Shown here piece by piece: positions 25,108 to 36,079 of a DNA stretch of 64,000 nt. Location of the stretch: NCBI RefSeq assembly GCF_000341285.1, contig NW_005178422.1, positions 1-64,000 on the forward strand, given 5' to 3'. This stretch comes from Galdieria sulphuraria (taxonomy: Eukaryota; Rhodophyta; Bangiophyceae; Galdieriales; Galdieriaceae). The number at the start of each line of letters is the position of its first letter. Positions within the stretch are counted from its first letter, which is position 1. The translations under genes were made by a program, and so were the position numbers. Under the pieces are notes generated by a model, which saw only the letters and a list, made by a program, of their open reading frames with translations, was not told where the DNA came from and searched no databases.

Positions 25108-25886
25108 TTAACCAAAACTAGTAGGAACCAATGTAGCTCTCTTTTCTAATAGAAATGATTGCAATTTTCGCACCAAAATAAAAACAACAATAATCATGAT
25201 AGTAGGAAGATATTTGCGCAATCCTCCCTTCTCCTCTTCTTCTTCTTCTTCTAATCGTTCTCCAAATATCATCCAAGCTATATGATCATCACAACTCCAA
25301 AACATGGATTCTTTGAAAACTGAACCCATACAAGATAAGGAGGAAATATTTCTATTGGATATACTACTATCAGACTATATATAAATGTATGAGTTTTCAT
25401 ATTTCTCAAACAAAAAGGTATACAAACCATTATATAAAAGGCTTCTTCTCGAACACTGCTCTTAGAAACCTTAAACGATAAGTTGGTGTCCTTCAAGTAG
25501 AGACCGTCTTGAAATATCTTAAAACTATTATTGTGTGGAAAACCCATAAACTCAAGTGATAAAGAGTTGGTTACCACTTCGTCTTGATCAAATTCCATAT
25601 AAGAACCTTGGAGTATTATGCCATCAGAACGAGTTGTCAAATACAAATGACGAACGCAGGGAGATAAACAACTCTGTAATTGGATTGGAAAAAGTCCGCT
25701 GTTACTACTATTGTTATTCAACTGACTAATCTGTAGTCGCCAATTACCCGAAAAGGTATTAAAAAACTCCTCAATAGTGACTTTGCAATAACCACCAAAA
25801 GGAATATCACAGAAACAAACAAAGAAAAGGAAAAATAAACTCCAGCGTGGTTGTATAAAAAGCCAAGGCAGTTGAAGAAAACCCAT
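25108..25886 (-). CDS. Signal-peptide, single-pass membrane protein of unknown function
   Basis: Two exons, 25886-25428 and 25374-25108, joined by a 53-nt intron, give 241 aa. An N-terminal hydrophobic signal (SLFFLFFVCFCDIPFGG) leads to a lumenal/extracellular domain with several Cys (QSCLSPCVRHLYL) and N-glycosylation sequons (NNSS, NNSF). A poly-Glu stretch is followed by a C-terminal transmembrane helix (YLPTIMIIVVFILVRKL) and a short cytosolic tail. The layout (signal, beta-rich domain, acidic linker, C-terminal anchor) recalls EMC10-like ER membrane complex subunits, but I cannot support that name from residues. It is convergent with the coiled-coil gene, 87 bp apart. Confidence 0.65.
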
Positions 25887-26126
25887 TAGGAATTTGTCAT
25901 TCCCTTTTTATCGATTCTATTGTTTTCAAGTAAGTATGCTTTAAGTGGTCTAAGATCACTGAAAGAGAACACAAGCTTCTCTATTGTATCACAACAAAAT
26001 CTCTATTTCCAAATAAGTAAGGAAAGGCACTGTCAAGGAGTCTTGTCCACATTCCAAAAGAACGAGATGAAACACTTTGCGTCCTCTAAAAACTCTTTTG
26101 TGAACAAAAAAGTTATTTACAAAAAG

Positions 26127-26537
26127 TCAACAAGCAACACTATTTCCAATATAAGGCAACGAAAAAACAGTTGTTCTATCTTGGCTTTGATAACCATAAT
26201 AATAAAGCAAGGCAAGAAGTGCCAATGCCTCTCGGTTACCACACTGAGCAGCCTTCCTATACCTTACAACACTTCAAAATCAACTACAAACTCAACTCCA
26301 CTCATACCATTTCTCAGCTTCACTTGGCAGTCTTTTGGGCAGTGTTAATCCTTTGAGTCGTCTCCAGAGTTGTGAGTTTTCGTCTACTAATCTCTTCCAA
26401 CGCTTACAAACCATTCTAGCAACAGCAACATCTTGCACAAACTCTAATAGTTCCAAAATTTGGGACTCAATATCTTCAGGTAGGACTGGAAGGTTATTTT
26501 CCTTCTTTCGATATGGTCTGCAGGGTTTCCAACCCAT
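26127..26537 (-). CDS. Mini F-box protein with one Sel1-like repeat
   Basis: Two exons, 26537-26308 and 26262-26127, with a 45-nt intron, give ~121 aa. Residues ~15-65 form an F-box (LPEDIESQILELLEFVQD, then VCKRWKRL and SQLWRRL), the Skp1-binding module of SCF ubiquitin ligases. Splicing continues the frame into a Sel1-like repeat (EKWYRKAAQCGNREALALLA). Without splicing, the frame would end right at the F-box. The C-terminus after GYQ is less certain: another intron beginning near 26140 could extend it. Eukaryotic F-box plus Sel1 proteins exist, but this one is unusually short. It may be an adaptor or a decay product. Confidence 0.65.
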
Positions 26538-26770
26538 AACGGATATTCTACAAACTGACCATTTATCCCCCGCCTTTCACATGTCCATATGATGGATGGA
26601 TATTCTAAGACAAGTCGTTTATATGATACTCATTCCTAATTTCAAAATAGAAAGAAAATGGTATCTCAATTGAATAAAAGAAACGAGGTTTTTACATCGA
26701 TAGAAAAAAGGTCTCTTAAGATTACCATTTCGATAACTGTTCTTTCCCATAATCACACTTTTTGTCGGCG

Positions 26771-28166
26771 ATGATTGCGTTTGCTACACCGTTGGGAAAC
26801 ACAAGTTGGAAACTTGGTTATCGCTCACTCAAGAGCGTTATCTATTTCCAATCTACTACATCATCCCATCCAAGGAAACTCACTATTCGTCCTAGCATCC
26901 AACCATGGCTACCTTTCGTTCAGAATCAAAAAACAGTCGATCATCCTTCCCATCTTACTAGCTCATTCTCTTCTCCTATGATGACCTTGGGAGATGGAGC
27001 AGAGTCTTCTACTGGTATGTATCTTTTGATGGCTAACTATGTAATCTTGAGATGGTATTCTCTTTATAGGGACCTCATCTTCGAACGTTCGACAACCTGT
27101 CCAATCCCTTCAAAAGTTGATTGCTTTGACGTTTTACATCGGTTGTTGGTACGCTGCCAACATATTATTTAATATTTACAACAAACGTGTATTAAAAGTC
27201 TTTCCATTATTCGCAACCGTAACTTTGGTACAATTTCTGATGGGTAAGTATCTTTATGAGTTGAGAAACTTGATATTCATTCCTCTCCAGGTTCTCTCGT
27301 AGGATTGGCACTATGGATATCAGGATTGCATCGATTTCAAAAGGCTTCTTTGGAAGATTTGAAGAAAATATATCCACTTGCACTCTCCCATTTGATTGGA
27401 AATGTTCTTACCAATGTGAGTCTTCGACAAGTGGCCGTTTCCTTTACACATACTATTAAAGCTGCAGAGCCTTTCTTTTCGGTAATGATAAACAAAACGA
27501 CTATCTTCTTCTTTTCCATGGAATCAGAATATACTTATATTGCGTAAATAGGTTGCTTTATCGAAACTTTTTATTCCAGGGACTGCATATACCATTTGGG
27601 TTTATCTTTCTTTGATTCCTATCGTTGGAGGTGTAACATTGGCTTCCATTTCTGAAGTATCGTTCAATTGGATTGGCTTTTTGACGGCAATGGCAAGCAA
27701 TGTGGCATTTCAGTCCAGAAACGTGTTATCCAAAAAGTTTATGAAAGGAGTCCAATTCGATAACCTCAATCTATTTGCATACATTTCCATATTGAGTTTT
27801 GTAACGATGCTTCCTTTTACTTTGTTATTGGAAGCTGGTCGATGGAGAGAAATGGCATCGGTTGCTACTCATATCGGTAGTGAAGGTTGTACAATTCCGG
27901 TATTGTTATTGCGCATTGCGATTGCCGGATTTCTACATTTTCTCTACAACCAATTTTCTTATGTAGTTTTAAAAAGAGTAAACCCAGTGACCCATTCCGT
28001 CGGTAATACGATGAAACGAGTGGCAGTGATTGTTTCTTCAGTCATTGTTTTCAAAAATCAAGTTACTTTGCTGAATAAGATTGGGACGGCTATTGCTATT
28101 GCTGGAGTTGCTATCTATTCACAAGTAAAGAATATATCCACCAAGAAGAAGGAGAAAATAGAATAG
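26771..28166 (+). CDS. Plastid phosphoenolpyruvate/phosphate translocator (PPT-type)
   Basis: Four exons, 26771-27014, 27070-27243, 27291-27481 and 27552-28166, give 407 aa. The first ~90 residues are a Ser/Thr-rich transit peptide. The rest is a triose-phosphate-translocator fold with about 8-10 membrane segments. Diagnostic stretches are WYAANILFNIYNKRVL, VAVSFTHTIKAAEPFFSV, SFNWIGFLTAMASNVAFQSR (followed by NVLSKK) and NPVTHSVGNTMKRV. FFSV and the SRNVLSKK segment match PPT more than TPT or GPT. It exchanges PEP for phosphate across the inner plastid envelope, feeding the shikimate pathway and glycolytic exchange. It shares a 233-bp divergent promoter with the F-box gene. Substrate choice is inferred from motifs only. 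Confidence 0.88.
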
Positions 28167-28197
28167 AGAAAGTTTTTCCATTTTAGAAGACTCTTAT

Positions 28198-28199
<2 letters not shown>

Positions 28200-28229
<30 letters not shown>
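28200..28229. repeat. (AT)15 microsatellite
   Basis: Thirty bases of uninterrupted AT dinucleotide lie in the gap between the convergent PPT and MAP kinase genes. Confidence 0.9.
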
Positions 28230-28232
<3 letters not shown>

Positions 28233-28441
28233 GTCATGAAACTGACTCATCTTAAAAGAATGGGATGAGTTGATGATCCGAGTTTTGGACGATAGTCGTT
28301 GCAAATGACTAGAGAAATATATGTTTCAGATTAAACATATCGAGTTCATTGGCAACGATAACTGAAAAATTCTATGTTTGCTTTTATAAAATGCCCTCTG
28401 GAAAAAAATATCTGTACACTGCAGACTCGAATGATTCACGC

Positions 28442-30036
28442 TTAGTGAGAATCTTGACCATCTCGATCCATCACATTCCGTATCTCATTTTCACTTACAA
28501 GTTCCGCATCCACATTTGTCAAACTCATTGGTTCAGCACCACCTTCTTGCATTTCTTCTACCTTTCCAGAATTGTTTTCAACTAAAATGTCATTATACGC
28601 ACGCCATACATGATGTGATAACTTCTCTTTGGGCATAGACTCATAGTTTCTCAACTTGTTGCCTCCTAACTTGGATTTCACTGCCTGTCTAAAAGCTTCT
28701 GCTTGTGAAGGAAGTTCATAATGAAGTTCACAACCTTGCAACTCATTCTTAATATCGGGATGATATTCAAGAATTTCCCTCAAAAATAAAACTCTGATTT
28801 CATCTTTGCTTAGTTTCTTCGCTTCAAATGCAAACTCATTTCTTGGTAAAGGTTTTGCAACTATTTCATGATCAGCTTCGTATAGATCTCGAAAATAAAT
28901 ATCTTGTAAGGCTTCTTTCGCTGAAGGTCTCTTGGTTGGATCAAACTGAAGTAAACGTTCTAATAGTGCCAATGCCCTAGGATCAGCGCCTACAAATATT
29001 TCTCCAAAAGGCCTTTGTGCTCTTCTAGGAAGAGACTGCAAATATTGTTTTGTTTTGGGATTCCTCACGTGCTGTAAATCTTCCATTGAGGGAGTACCCA
29101 ATACCTTTGTTATCAGATCTAACTGGTGGAATCTATATATAAACATCAGAGTGTTTCAATGGTTTATAAATACAATATAATTACGCCTACCCATTCAAAC
29201 CAGGAAACAATGGTCTTCCGTGGTTGAGCATTTCAGCAAATATACAGCCTGCACTCCACATATCGATTGCCGTCGAATAATGTGTATAATACGACATAAT
29301 AAGTTCGGGTGCACGATACCAACGAGTTGCGACATAATCTGTCCAATATACCATATCAGGTTGCGTATCAAATGCTGCACGTGCCAATCCTACACAAACA
29401 ATAAATAAATATAAACATTCATAAAAGAAGACATACCAAAGTCACAAATGCGCAAGTCACATTCTGCATTGATTAATATATTGTTGGGTTTCAAGTCACG
29501 ATGAAAGACACGAGCAGTATGAAGATAATGAATGCCTCTCAACAGTTGATACATTAACCAACGAATGTGTTCACCTGACAATTCAATTTTCGAACGAAGT
29601 ACTCTATTCAGATCAGTGGGCATGAGTTCAAACACTACAAAAACATCGTTAAAGTTGTCCCTAAAAAAGAGATGGTTTAAAAGCCATCATAGACTATTAG
29701 ACTTGCTCCTTCTTACCTATCTCCGGGTAGTAACACCTCCTTGATTTTGATGATATTTTCGTGTTCCCTCAAAAACCGCAAAAACTTCAACTCCCTTAAT
29801 ATCCGAACAGCTTCCGGAATTTCGTCAAAAACTTTCATGATTCTTTTGACGGCGACCTTTTCACCAGTTGTGTTATCGATGGCTGAACAGACTATCCCAT
29901 ATGCTCCCTCCCCTATCACATCCAAAAGGGTATACTTGTGTGCCCGAAGTGGCGGCAAAAAGAATTCAGCTTTCATCTTGGCAACTTTCTTCTGGAATTC
30001 TTCCACTGACGTTACTTGGTCTGAGACTTTCTCCAT
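28442..30036 (-). CDS. TDY-type MAP kinase
   Basis: Four exons, 30036-29717, 29660-29437, 29389-29191 and 29132-28442, give 477 aa. All kinase landmarks are present: Gly loop [17 protein letters not shown] lysine, [13 protein letters not shown] (split by intron 2) and the activation loop with T198-D199-Y200 ([15 protein letters not shown]). The CMGC insert and the C-terminal extension ([20 protein letters not shown], then EILEYHPDI) match the plant group-D (TDY) MAPKs rather than TEY classes. It is a Ser/Thr kinase at the end of a MAPKKK-MAPKK cascade. The ~110-residue C-terminal tail is typical for the group. This is strong evidence that TDY MAPKs exist in this lineage. Confidence 0.95.
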
Positions 30037-30611
30037 ACCAAGTTGGTACTCAATAAGTTACAACAACAATGCTCGGACGAAAATATATAACCCAAGATAC
30101 ATATAGTTGTGTTTTCAGTCAAGAAAATATAAGAAATACAATGAAAAATTGTATAGCTCACAGTACCAACAACAACAACAACATCATCCCGCGAAAACAA
30201 TTTCCGTACACTTCATCCCCTTTTTGGAAGCCCATCTTTTTTGTGTGACGATAAATGAGACTCGTCGATATGAGTAGCTATTCTCAAAGTATCAATCAAC
30301 ATAAGAGATTGTATTTGTATTCTTTGACCTTCTGAAAAAATGAAACTTGGAGATCTTCCTCATCACATTCTCTCTGAATGTCTGAATATCAGTCAACAAA
30401 AAAGTGAAGAATGTCATTCTTCAACGACAACTGTTCACATTTTAAACCGAATTCAATCCTGCATCTATTTATCATAAACGCTTTATTACTAATAAAAGGT
30501 AGAATGCTATGTAGTACAAAATTGACAATGCCAAAGCATACTGATAAAGATATCTATCATCACATTACTGAATACTCCCAAGATAACTTTCTCTTTCCTC
30601 TTCATATAAAG
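30037..30611. other. Intergenic region, MAP kinase promoter side
   Basis: About 575 bases between two minus-strand genes. It contains a run of CAA/CAAC repeats (about 30165-30182) and a 17-nt perfect palindrome, GAAGAATG-T-CATTCTTC (30406-30422). No RNA gene was seen. Confidence 0.4.
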
Positions 30612-33600
30612 CTACAGTCGTTTCAACGTAGAAAATGCATTCAAAAGTGCTTCTCGTCCCTCCACATGAAGAACACGTAAACGATTACAACAAAGAGAAA
30701 CAGCTCGTTGTAAACTCTCTTCTCGTAACCCAGACTGACCAGATAATAGGGAAGATATTCGTACGTCAGCTGATATCTTGTCTTCAATAATATTCTTAAT
30801 CACTTGAATCAGATGATATTGTGCAATATCATGTGACCAACTCGTTATTTCACAGAACGATCCTCTCATTCTTAATGGAACTACAAAAGAAGGCCCTTCT
30901 TCAAGACATTTGCAATAACTTGACAGAATCATATCTCTAGAATGACCTATGGATACAAACCAACGGTATATATGTACGTCGAAATAAATATGTCCAGTCT
31001 CTGCAGTCCTAAGCTGAAGCCATTCAAAGTGGCGTTGCTCTAAGAATTGAACCAAAAAATTCAAAGGAAATATATTCATCGAGGATGAAAAATCCTTTCC
31101 AAGTCGAACACATAACCTCTCCAGTGATTTCCAATTTTCTCCATTAGGTGAATAAACATCAGTATCTTTGGAACTTTGTGGAAATAAACAATCATCAACC
31201 AAACAGATCCACAAATGTTGCACCAATCCCATATCTTCATATTCGGCACAACGAAGAATATCCAACTCCGTTTCCCAGAGTTCCATGGGTCGAGCTATAT
31301 GATTATAGATGGTACTGAGATCCATCAATTTCTTATCTATCGACTGAACATAAGATAACATTGGCTCTTCTATATCGGAATATGAGGGATGTCTGCGAAC
31401 CAACTCTTCCTTACATCTCACTTGTATTTTGGCAACATCCAAACAATCCTGAATTTCCTTCACCAGGACACGCTCATCCGCTGATGACCCTCCACTCTTT
31501 GCCAACTGAAGATTAGCAAGTTGCAAAGCTTGTCCTAACCATGAGATGCGCTCATCCAAACTCAATGAAGGTGATTCTTTCGAAAGCTTCACTAGAACTG
31601 CAGCTGCTTCCTTACAACGTCCTTCATGTCCATAATACTTCCAAAGAACATCATAGCGTTCTTGTTCCAGAAGATAAGACTCCACAAATGGAGAAGCTAA
31701 ACCAATCAACAAGGAAGTTCCACGTTCATCTATCGACAATAAATACGAGCACAAACGTTTATAAAAACCCTCATCTTTCAACTGTCTTATTCTTTGAATA
31801 ATAGCATCTTTCCAAGTCTCCTCATGTGCTATTTCTCCTTTAGAACAATAAAAAGAAGATGCATCAATCAACAAATATCGTTGAATCAAGGATAACAAAA
31901 TTTCATAACATTCTTCCAATTTTTCACTTTGTTGCTGGAACCGTATAGTGACGATGGCTTCCAATAAGAAACCAAAAAGAAGAGATATGGCACCTATCGA
32001 TTCTATTTTGGTACAAATCTCTTTCCAGTTTTCGATAACGGGAATAACTTTTCTAAACTCCTCAATTGCGCGTTCTACGAGCTGATATACTTGATGTGTG
32101 TCTTCAGAAATTTGCAATTGTGATCGAGCACGGGATAATAAGTCCATACCACTTTGTAAACAACGTTCTTCTTTTCCAAAAAAAGATGGGCATTGAGATG
32201 ACAACAGTTCCGTCAAAGATTCTACCAAACCTTCTTCTTCTTGTCCATTATATTGAAATAAAGTAGTAATTAGAGAAGATGCTAGTCTTCTACCGGCTTC
32301 TGACACACAAAAGTCACCAAATGTGATTCGTTGCAATGAAGCGTAATAAGGTTCGGTCAATGATGAGACAAGACGATGAAACTGATTGTCATACAATATG
32401 GAAATTAACGATAAAGCTTCCGAAATCCGACAAGCTAAATGATAAAGAGAAAGTAGCGAACGATATTCTGCTTTCTTCGCTTCCTCCATCTTCTTTCGTT
32501 GAAAAAGATCCCGATAGAGACGATCCTGTATGGAACGGTTTTCAGTTGTCTCTCTGTCTCCATGTGACAACCAAGAGAAAGAGGAATCAATACCAGAGAC
32601 AATGTATTTTTGAATGAATCGTGCAGTTGCTTGTACACGAATCCTCACAACTTTCATTTGCTGTGGAGTCCAACATAAAGTTATAAAAGAGTCACTCTCT
32701 TTCTTCACAAAGTGACTGTGCCAAATCCTAGCAACGTCTCTAGACAACTTTGTCACTACGCCATTGTGTGCAGAAGAGAACTTGAATGCACTTGAAACAC
32801 TCTTCGCAGGTCTTCCAATATCGAATCTTCTCATAGTGCCATTCTGGACAGATCGCGAAGGAATAGCTTCCACCCATTGTGGCACACCTCCAAAGGCAAA
32901 AAATATTCGAACAGCTTCTTCTGCTGCCTTGGAGCTTACTTTAGGGAATAACTGATTGTCTTCTTGCAAAGTTGTCGAAGCAATAGAAACACACAGTGCA
33001 CACAGTTCATCCAAGCCATATCGATTGATAAAAGAATTTAGATTGTTTGGTTCGTAATCCAAAATGTGACATAAATGGTCAAAGGGTCGCTGACGTTCCA
33101 CTTCTACCAAGGCAGTATTGGTTAAACAAAGATAAACACTTCTCTCTTCTTCCCACGCAAGCGTAACATTATTAGCAAGAGATGAATCAAATGTTTTTTC
33201 TGCAAAATCCCACGCCTTGACTTGTGATAGATTGGCTTGTTCTCGTAGACTCGGATCTACTCCTGAAACCAATTCATGTAGAGAAATTTGTGTTATGGAC
33301 TCTGAATGTGTCACTTCAGTGTCCGATTCACTGAAAAGTGATAACTTTCCGATGGAAGGTTGGATAGCAATAATAGAATCATGCATAACATCACGAGCAT
33401 CTGCCATCAGAACGAAACCTTTGCTCCACAATGTAACGTGAATAAGAGGAAGAGATGCATCTAATGCAGGGAAATGTCGATATTTCTGCGCTTTCAGAAC
33501 ATAACTGCTAAGAACTGAGGGGACTACCGAATAATAAATTCTTTCTCCCAACGAAGTAAAAACGACAAGTTCAATTGTACGAGCCAATGTAGTGGACGAA

Positions 33601-34562
33601 GCGGGTGACTCTGTTTCACAGGAACAGAAAATATTTAGAAATGTTCTGGAGCGATTCTTGGCTTCGAATCCTCCAAATCGGCCAATATCATCTAGCACGT
33701 TGACATAGGAAGAACGTGATAAATGAGAAATGGAGAAGACATGATACAAAGTCAACCATCCTTTCTCTGAAAGAGTGAACAAATAGGAATGCAATCGATC
33801 AAAGCAAATGTCAATTAAGGGATCTTCATCCATAAATCTTCTGAAAATATCAGGAAGGAAATATTGTGCAAGACTAAAGGAATGGTTGACTTTCTTACAG
33901 TAACTTGACTTCCAGTTCCTCAGCCATAAAAGTGACGAATCAGAAAAACTTCCATAGACAAATTCATAAAGACAGCCATCACTGCCTGATAAAAAAACTC
34001 GACCTTCTGGAGTGCTGCATATTCTTAACATAGTAACAAAATCGGTTGATACTCGGAACTTTGTTGGAACGAGTAAGATATTGTAATTACTGGTTGCTAG
34101 CGTACTAACATTTACACCAAATAAGAGTATTTCCACTGTATTGGCAACGATGAGTACATAACGAAAGCGCTCGGTGAAAACACCAGGACGCGGACTTGCC
34201 AAACATACCGAAACAATGACTTGGTCAGAAACATCATAGGCTATAAAGTCATTCTCTTGGCTGTAGTTCCACAAGAACAGCTTATTATCGACGGTAAACC
34301 AAGCTCTTTCTATCTCAGGAAAGATACCCATAAAACATTTGGACTCCACATAAGCATACTGTTCTATCAGAGCCAGGGGAAGGGGGGTAATTTTCTTCAA
34401 TATCAGGTCGGGATATTCCTTAGTGAAGGAATACTGGGTAGCTTCTTTCCACAAAGAGTTGCTTTGTAGACTTTTCGATACGCCTTTTTCGATCCAACTT
34501 GCTGCTTGGTGCAACTCTACTTGACTAGAAGACTTGGTGTTGGGACTTGGTGATTCAACCAT
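30612..34562 (-). CDS. Nup155/Nup170-type nucleoporin
   Basis: One intronless frame of 1316 aa. The N-terminal ~500 residues are a beta-propeller of the Nup133/Nup155 N-domain type, with recognisable stretches YAYVESKCFMGIFPEIERAW, LFLWNYSQENDFIAYD and GVFTERFRYVLIVANTVEIL. The rest is alpha-solenoid, with FFAFGGVPQWVEAIP near the junction and a leucine-rich C-terminal half ending with ALLNAFSTLKR. Nup155 is a non-FG scaffold of the nuclear pore inner ring, binding membrane and Nup93. The size matches the family (1300-1500). Being intronless at this length is notable beside its many-exon neighbours. It shares a divergent promoter of ~220 bp with RPA3. Confidence 0.88.
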   Translation of the reverse strand: MVESPSPNTKSSSQVELHQAASWIEKGVSKSLQSNSLWKEATQYSFTKEYPDLILKKITPLPLALIEQYAYVESKCFMGIFPEIERAWFTVDNKLFLWNYSQENDFIAYDVSDQVIVSVCLASPRPGVFTERFRYVLIVANTVEILLFGVNVSTLATSNYNILLVPTKFRVSTDFVTMLRICSTPEGRVFLSGSDGCLYEFVYGSFSDSSLLWLRNWKSSYCKKVNHSFSLAQYFLPDIFRRFMDEDPLIDICFDRLHSYLFTLSEKGWLTLYHVFSISHLSRSSYVNVLDDIGRFGGFEAKNRSRTFLNIFCSCETESPASSTTLARTIELVVFTSLGERIYYSVVPSVLSSYVLKAQKYRHFPALDASLPLIHVTLWSKGFVLMADARDVMHDSIIAIQPSIGKLSLFSESDTEVTHSESITQISLHELVSGVDPSLREQANLSQVKAWDFAEKTFDSSLANNVTLAWEEERSVYLCLTNTALVEVERQRPFDHLCHILDYEPNNLNSFINRYGLDELCALCVSIASTTLQEDNQLFPKVSSKAAEEAVRIFFAFGGVPQWVEAIPSRSVQNGTMRRFDIGRPAKSVSSAFKFSSAHNGVVTKLSRDVARIWHSHFVKKESDSFITLCWTPQQMKVVRIRVQATARFIQKYIVSGIDSSFSWLSHGDRETTENRSIQDRLYRDLFQRKKMEEAKKAEYRSLLSLYHLACRISEALSLISILYDNQFHRLVSSLTEPYYASLQRITFGDFCVSEAGRRLASSLITTLFQYNGQEEEGLVESLTELLSSQCPSFFGKEERCLQSGMDLLSRARSQLQISEDTHQVYQLVERAIEEFRKVIPVIENWKEICTKIESIGAISLLFGFLLEAIVTIRFQQQSEKLEECYEILLSLIQRYLLIDASSFYCSKGEIAHEETWKDAIIQRIRQLKDEGFYKRLCSYLLSIDERGTSLLIGLASPFVESYLLEQERYDVLWKYYGHEGRCKEAAAVLVKLSKESPSLSLDERISWLGQALQLANLQLAKSGGSSADERVLVKEIQDCLDVAKIQVRCKEELVRRHPSYSDIEEPMLSYVQSIDKKLMDLSTIYNHIARPMELWETELDILRCAEYEDMGLVQHLWICLVDDCLFPQSSKDTDVYSPNGENWKSLERLCVRLGKDFSSSMNIFPLNFLVQFLEQRHFEWLQLRTAETGHIYFDVHIYRWFVSIGHSRDMILSSYCKCLEEGPSFVVPLRMRGSFCEITSWSHDIAQYHLIQVIKNIIEDKISADVRISSLLSGQSGLREESLQRAVSLCCNRLRVLHVEGREALLNAFSTLKRL

Positions 34563-34786
34563 ATCGATCTATTCTACGACACCTGGCCTCTTATAAAGAT
34601 ACTCAAAAAAAATAGGAAAGACGCCAGATATTAAAATAGTGAACTATAAAAAGAATAAGTAAATCTTTTCCTGTCTTTGTATGACACTTTGTTATTTCAA
34701 AGTCTCAGTAGTATGCACAAGGCAAAGTCCCTTCATCGGAACAATGGCGCCAAATCATTATCATTTGATCAATTCTTAAAAAAAAA

Positions 34787-35218
34787 ATGACAACAATGTC
34801 TGCCTTGCCTATGGAAGAGAAAGCTCCTTTTGTGAATGGTTCTACTATAAGGCAATACGTTGGCAAGAAGGTTTTTATTGCCGGCAAAGTATTTTGTTGG
34901 AGCTTTGCCTGAATAGTGGATTGACTTGTTGCGAATAGGTTTTAAGTCAAAGAGAAGGAACTTTGTTAGTGCAAACGAGTGACCAGCAACAGTTGCAAAT
35001 ATTTGGTTCACGTTGTACAGTTGGAGATGGTGTTGCAGTATTTTGTTTGGTTTTTGTTTCACCAAATGGAACTGCAACGGAAATTCAAACTTTTCCTGCT
35101 GGAAACAACTTTGGTAAGAACAACCACTTGCAGAAGAACTTTACTTATTGCCTTAGACTTGAATCTTTATGAAGAAGTGTCCAAATTATGTAGTGGGCCC
35201 TTTGCAAGCTTGTTTTGA
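34787..35218 (+). CDS. Replication protein A 14-kDa subunit (RPA3)
   Basis: Three small exons, 34787-34888, 34939-35113 and 35157-35218, encode 112 aa, too fragmented to be seen as one frame. The protein has the single OB-fold of RPA3: PFVNGSTIRQYVGKKVFIAG, KVLSQREGTLLVQTSD, FCLVFVSPNGTATEIQTF and a C-terminal LNLYEEVSKLC helix. RPA3 completes the single-stranded DNA-binding RPA heterotrimer in replication and repair. A start nine bases downstream (34796) is equally possible. Its 3' end is only 39 bp from the RanBP1 stop on the other strand. Confidence 0.82.
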
Positions 35219-35257
35219 AACTTGACCAGAACTGCAGTAAACGAAAAATATTCAAGT

Positions 35258-35892
35258 TTATTTTTCCTTCTTGGTTTGAGTTTCTTCCTTCTCTTTCTCT
35301 TGTGATGAGTTCAAAGACACTTCCGTGATTTTCTCCAAGGCACTTCTAGCATCATCATATGCTTGCTTAAACTTCTTTGCCTGCTCCGAGTTCGGAAAAC
35401 GTACCGCTAAAACACACTCATCTGCCACCTCATCTGCATAGTCTATAGCGTTCCATACCCAAGACCTATCACTCCCGACATTTTCTTCTAGTTGAATACT
35501 AGGATTGACATAATGGTTAAGACATATCTTTAAGGTTTTCTCTCGACGCATCAGCAAACGTATTTTCTTGGTGTCCTTGTGTTGCAATATTTTCAAGTCT
35601 CCAGTACCCCTCTCTTTCCATTGAGAGCCTTGCTTGTCAAATCGAAACAATTTAGCTCGACTTGAAAAACATTAACAAACATTCAATGAGTGAACAAGGC
35701 TGCTTTCACTTACTTCTTGTACAAAACGTCTTCCTCTTCTTCGCCCGTCGTCACCTGCACTTCGTCTAAAGTAACCAAAGGTTTGAACGGAACAGAATAA
35801 TCTTCTTCTAAAGTTGTTTTTTCATCTCCTTGCTCGTTTTTCTGTTCTTCTTGAGGTTCTTCGTTTTCTTCTTTGGTTGGCGCTGTCGACAT
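35258..35892 (-). CDS. Ran-binding protein 1 (RanBP1)
   Basis: Two exons, 35892-35714 and 35660-35258, joined by a 53-nt intron, give 193 aa. An acidic N-terminal tail precedes the Ran-binding PH-like domain: YSVPFKPLVTLDEVQVTTGE, EDVLYKNRAKLFRFDKQGSQ, WKERGTGDLKIL, KICLNHYV and WVWNAIDYADE. RanBP1 binds RanGTP and promotes GTP hydrolysis with RanGAP after nuclear export. The C-terminus is a Lys/Glu tail. It is divergent from the lipase gene with ~190 bp between starts. Confidence 0.95.
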
Positions 35893-36079
35893 TTTAACAA
35901 TGGCGGTCGTTCCTCACACCAACGACAGCAATGTTTACAGGAAGAGCAGCCTGGGAAATGGGAAGCAAGGGTTTCAAGACGTGTCTCTTCTTATCCACGT
36001 TGAAAGATATAGAACATAAGCAGTAGTATTTGTTTTTGTATGGTGTTGGGTGAAACTTTTGGTTTCTAGACAGACTGCC

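Noticed and set aside
25920-26348. 142-codon plus-strand frame.
   Set aside because: It overlaps antisense to the F-box/Sel1 gene, is low complexity with many Ser, Lys and Thr, and has no domain.
27482-27551. Possible coding read-through of the third intron of the phosphate translocator.
   Set aside because: It adds a charged insertion into a membrane segment and ends in a stop. Splicing restores the conserved FFSV context.
30612-35892. Idea that Nup155 and RanBP1 form a nuclear-transport gene cluster.
   Set aside because: RPA3 lies between them, strands differ and nothing else supports co-regulation. Chance neighbourhood is the simpler view.
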